This document shows positions 61,058 to 64,000 of a DNA stretch of 64,000 nucleotides, one piece after another (position 1 is the stretch's first letter; every line of letters begins with the position of its first letter). The stretch spans positions 293,715 to 357,714 of the forward strand of contig NZ_FNCO01000007.1 in NCBI RefSeq assembly GCF_900100795.1, read 5' to 3'. Under the pieces are notes generated by a model that did not search any database, was not told the origin of the DNA, and saw only the letters and a program-made list of their open reading frames with translations. The position numbers were made by a program, and so were the translations under genes. This stretch comes from Pseudomonas abietaniphila (GTDB lineage: Bacteria > Pseudomonadota > Gammaproteobacteria > Pseudomonadales > Pseudomonadaceae).

Positions 61058-61948
61058 TCACGTCCGCGCCCTCTCCCCGATCATGTCGTACAGCTGCTGC
61101 GCCGCCGCCGACAACACCCGGCCCCGACGACGAATCAGACCGACCGTGCGGCTGACCACGGGATCGACCAGCGGAACGCTGACCAGTATCGGGTGACCGT
61201 CTTCGGGCATCGCCAGTCGCGGAACCGCGGCGATGCCAACGCCGGCTTCGACAAGGCTGACCACGCTCATGACATGCCGAACCTCGCAGAACGAGCGCGG
61301 CAGATCCGCGCTGTCCGCAAGCGCGAGATCCAGCAGCAACCGGTTGCCGCTGGCCTTGGCCACACTCATGTAGTCGTACTGCTTCAGCTCGGCCCACGTC
61401 ACCTGGTCCCTGTCCGCCAGAGGATGATCGCGCCGGCAGGCCACCACGAACGCCTCCTTCAGCACGGCCTGAAAATCGATGTTGGCTTCCTGCACGCCAA
61501 TGTAGTTCAGGCCGAAATCCGCCTCGCTGCGCACAACGCTCGACAGCACATCACTGGCGCCATCGTCCATGACCCGAATGACGATACCCGGGTAGCGTTC
61601 GTGAAATTCGCGCAGGACGTGGGGCAGAAAATAACGCACAACGGACGGCACGCAGGCCACGGTGACTTCGCCGCTCATGCGCCCCGCCACATCCCCCAAC
61701 CCGATCAGTGACTCATCGAGGCTGTTGAGTATGTCCCGGGCCTTGCGCGCAAAATCGCGACCAAAAACGGTGAGATCGACACGGCGAGTGGTCCGCTCAA
61801 GCAGGCGCACGCCCATCTTGGCTTCCAGCTTCGAGATCCGCCTTGAAAGCGCGGGTTGTGACAAATGCAGGTCCAGCGCCGCCGCGCTGAACGTCCCCAG
61901 CTCTGCGACCGCAACGAAGGCGCGCAGATCGCTCATTTCCAGGTTCAT
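61058..61948 (-). CDS. LysR-family regulator of the MmgE/PrpD gene
   Basis: This is a 296-residue regulator from the ATG at 61948. The helix-turn-helix is LRAFVAVAELGTFSAAALDL, HLSQPALSRRISKLEAKMGV, LLERTTRRVDLTVFGRDFA. The effector domain includes GEVTVACVPSVVRYFLPHVL. ATGs at 61957 and 61936 are alternatives; the frame is open to 61987. It is divergent from the MmgE/PrpD gene, which it probably regulates in response to a related acid. Confidence 0.88.
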   Translation of the reverse strand: MNLEMSDLRAFVAVAELGTFSAAALDLHLSQPALSRRISKLEAKMGVRLLERTTRRVDLTVFGRDFARKARDILNSLDESLIGLGDVAGRMSGEVTVACVPSVVRYFLPHVLREFHERYPGIVIRVMDDGASDVLSSVVRSEADFGLNYIGVQEANIDFQAVLKEAFVVACRRDHPLADRDQVTWAELKQYDYMSVAKASGNRLLLDLALADSADLPRSFCEVRHVMSVVSLVEAGVGIAAVPRLAMPEDGHPILVSVPLVDPVVSRTVGLIRRRGRVLSAAAQQLYDMIGERART

Positions 61949-62068
61949 GTTTGGCATGCATAGATCCATGAGATTGTTGCAATTCAAATGCTACCACTGC
62001 TGCTTCATGATCGCTGGGTGCTGCTCGGCACGTGCATTCAAACAATCATAAATAAGGAGCGCACTCCC

Positions 62069-63544
62069 ATGACAACGATCAATCGACGCGGACTTCTCAA
62101 GGTGGGCGCTATTGCCTCGGTGGCGGCCGCCACGCCCGGCCTGTCCCTTTCAGCCATGGCGCAGGGGGAAAAAATGAAAACAGCCGAATCCGCCCCCTCG
62201 TCACCGCCCGAACCGGTCACCCGGATACTGGCGCATTACCTGGTCAATGCTCGCTACGAGGACCTTCCCGCGAACGTGCGTAAAGAAGGCACGCGGACCC
62301 TGCTGAACTGGGTCGGCGTCGCCGTGGGCGGCTCGCACCATGAAACGGTGGCGCGCGCCCTGTCCGCGCTCAAGCCTTTTTCGGGACCGCCGCAAGCGGG
62401 TTTGCTGGGTCGGTCGGACCGACTGGACATCATGAACGCCGCATTCCTCAACGGCGTCGCCAGTCACATTTTCGACTTCGACGACACCCACCTCAAAACC
62501 ATCATTCACCCGGCAGGTCCGGTCGTCTCGGCGATTCTCGCGCTGTCGGAATACCACCCAGTGTCTGGCAAAGACTTCCTTAACGCGCTGGTGCTCGGTG
62601 TCGAAACCGAATGCCGGATCGGCAATGCGGTGTACCCCAATCACTATGACGTTGGCTGGCACATCACCGGAACCGCCGGGGTGTTTGGCGCAGCGGCGGC
62701 CGCCGGGAAGATCCTCGGTCTGAGCGAACAACAAATGGTCTGGGCGCTGGGCCTGGCAGCATCGCAACCGGTGGGTCTGCGTGAATCGTTCGGGTCGATG
62801 AACAAGAGCTTCAACCCAGGTCGCGCCGCAAGCAATGGCTTGTTCGCCGCACTCCTGGCCTCCAAGGACTACACCAGTTCCGACGGCATGATCGAAGCCA
62901 AGCGCGGTTGGGCCAACACCATCAGCACCAAGCAGGACTATCGCGAGATCACCGAGGGGCTTGGGCAACGCTATGAGTCGGCGCTCAATACCTACAAACC
63001 GTTCGCCTGCGGCATTGTGATTCACCCGGCGCTGGACGCTGCCATTCAGCTGCGCAATCAGTACGCACTCACCGACGATCAGATCAGCCGTGTCGACCTC
63101 AAGGTGCACCCGTTGGTGATCGAGCTGACCGGCAAGAAGACACCGAAAATCGGTCTGGAGGGCAAGTTCAGCATCTACCATTCGGTGGCCGTCGCGCTCA
63201 TTGAAGGGGCCGCGGGGGAGCGGCAGTACAGCGACCGCGCAGTGAACGATCCCAAAGTGATTGCCCTGCGCGAACGGGTGACCGCAACCATCGATCCTGC
63301 GATCAAACCGGAGCAGGTCGACATAACGATTACGCTGAAAGACGGTCGCGTCCTGCATAAATTCATCGAGCACGCGATTGGCAGCCTGGAAGTCCCGATG
63401 AGCGATCAGCAACTGGAGGCCAAATTCACGGATCTGGCCAAGGGCATCCTGCCCGATGCTCAGGTGCGCAGGCTGATCGAAACCTGCTGGTCGGTGGAAA
63501 ACCTGGGCAGCGCGGCGGACATCGCCAAGGCGGCAGTGGTGTAA
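62069..63544 (+). CDS. MmgE/PrpD-family protein with Tat signal peptide
   Basis: This is a 491-residue protein of the 2-methylcitrate dehydratase / cis-aconitate decarboxylase fold. Family segments are RTLLNWVGVAVGGSHHETV, NGVASHIFDFDDTHLKTIIH, GWHITGTAGVFGAAAAAGKI and FKPFACGIVIHPALDAAIQ-type sequence. The N-terminus is unusual: TTINRRGLLKVGAIASVAAA has a twin-arginine motif, a hydrophobic stretch and an AMAQ cleavage site, so the protein is probably exported folded. AAGGAG lies 10 bp before ATG 62069. Cytosolic PrpD has no such signal. Function is probably hydration or decarboxylation of a carboxylic acid in the periplasm; the substrate is unknown. Confidence 0.85.
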   Translation: MTTINRRGLLKVGAIASVAAATPGLSLSAMAQGEKMKTAESAPSSPPEPVTRILAHYLVNARYEDLPANVRKEGTRTLLNWVGVAVGGSHHETVARALSALKPFSGPPQAGLLGRSDRLDIMNAAFLNGVASHIFDFDDTHLKTIIHPAGPVVSAILALSEYHPVSGKDFLNALVLGVETECRIGNAVYPNHYDVGWHITGTAGVFGAAAAAGKILGLSEQQMVWALGLAASQPVGLRESFGSMNKSFNPGRAASNGLFAALLASKDYTSSDGMIEAKRGWANTISTKQDYREITEGLGQRYESALNTYKPFACGIVIHPALDAAIQLRNQYALTDDQISRVDLKVHPLVIELTGKKTPKIGLEGKFSIYHSVAVALIEGAAGERQYSDRAVNDPKVIALRERVTATIDPAIKPEQVDITITLKDGRVLHKFIEHAIGSLEVPMSDQQLEAKFTDLAKGILPDAQVRRLIETCWSVENLGSAADIAKAAVV

Positions 63545-63602
63545 TCGGAGTCTGGTTTCTGGCGGCCAGCCTGACGAACGCGATGGGTCAGCAGCATCAT
63601 CG

Positions 63603-64000
63603 GTCAGACACGCCGCATTCGCTGCCCTCGTAACCTCGGACGTCTTACAGGGACCGCGTGACACGATGGTGGCTGCCCGGCACAAACCTTGTGGGAGCTG
63701 CAGGAGGTTACGACGGTGGCGAATGCGGTCTATCACCCGCCAGAAGTGTGTTGACTGTACCGGCCTCTTCGCGGCCCTCGTAACCTCGGACTGCTCCTAC
63801 AGGGACCGCGTGACGCGATGGTGCTGCCCGGCACAAACCTTGTGGGAGCTGCAGGAGGTTACGACGGTGGCGAATGCGGTCTATCACCCGCCAGAAGCGC
63901 ATTGGCTGTACCGGCCTCTTCGCGGCCCTCGTAACCTCGGACTGCTCCTACAGGGACCGCGTGACGCGATGGTGGCTGCCCGGCACAAACCTTGTGGGAG
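63603..64000. repeat. tandem array of about 150-bp REP-containing units, cut by window edge
   Basis: The segment GCCCTCGTAACCTCGGAC recurs at 63624, 63774 and 63925, and CACAAACCTT at 63681, 63832 and 63984, giving periods of 150-152 bp. Each unit carries inverted GAGGTTACGA / TCGTAACCTC halves and TGTGGGAGCTGCAGGAGGTT. Adjacent units differ by few bases, so they arose recently. The 456 bp after the MmgE/PrpD stop hold only this array, which continues past base 64000. Units are related to the 34-bp arm pair at 12088-12187. Confidence 0.9.

Noticed and set aside
62201..63736. 511-codon open frame on the minus strand
   Set aside because: Antisense to the MmgE/PrpD gene with no recognisable motif; shadow of high GC3.
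63603..64000. Possible CRISPR array at the right end
   Set aside because: The units are about 150 bp, repeated over their whole length and contain REP palindromes; there are no unique spacers of constant size and no cas genes.

Overview
The window looks like a chromosomal segment of a Pseudomonas, most likely of the P. fluorescens/P. syringae lineage. Protein sequences are Pseudomonas-like throughout, most genes are GC-rich, and intergenic spaces carry the TGTAGGAGC / GTGGGAGC-type REP palindromes typical of these species. The left end is housekeeping: a dusC fragment, a hotdog thioesterase with a TetR regulator, a duplicated tRNA-Glu/tRNA-Ala array behind a near-consensus promoter, gltX, an EmrAB-type efflux pair, uvrB and an aromatic aminotransferase.

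From 11.0 to 19.2 kb lies an unassigned catabolic cluster: a 2-oxoglutarate/Fe(II) oxygenase, an FMN hydroxy-acid dehydrogenase, a FAD hydroxy-acid dehydrogenase, a polar amino-acid type ABC transporter and a HutC-type GntR regulator. Three GTnTAnAC operators sit at its three promoter regions. A disordered Q/N-rich protein, an MFS exporter and an SDR follow. From 22.2 to 30.0 kb is a complete non-phosphorylative L-fucose pathway (FucP permease, mutarotase, dehydrogenase, lactonase, dehydratase, 2-keto-3-deoxy-fuconate dehydrogenase, diketo-acid hydrolase) with an FCD-type GntR regulator and its operators.

From 30.3 to 33.1 kb, four siderophore genes (MbtH, SyrP-like hydroxylase, formyltransferase, FhuF reductase) stand without any NRPS. 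A DMT exporter and LysR regulator come next. Then an RND pump locus appears, in which the outer-membrane factor is followed without a gap by a LysR-like protein made only of the DNA-binding domain and then by a FabF-type ketoacyl synthase. From 44.0 to 47.0 kb is a SiaABCD-like c-di-GMP module whose phosphatase carries an N-terminal CBS pair instead of a membrane sensor.

An amidase/creatininase-like pair leads into a roughly 9-kb one-direction operon (49.8-58.9 kb) that is visibly less GC-rich. It encodes an RbsABC-type importer, an aldose dehydrogenase, a lactonase, a zinc dehydrogenase, a UxaA-type dehydratase and an FCD GntR regulator. Its promoter carries the same TGGCnnGACCA operator as the L-fucose cluster, which suggests cross-regulation of two sugar-acid pathways. 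The right end has an aldo/keto reductase, two LysR regulators, a MmgE/PrpD protein with a Tat signal, and a tandem array of about 150-bp REP-containing units that runs off the window.

No insertion sequence, prophage, CRISPR array or rRNA gene was found.
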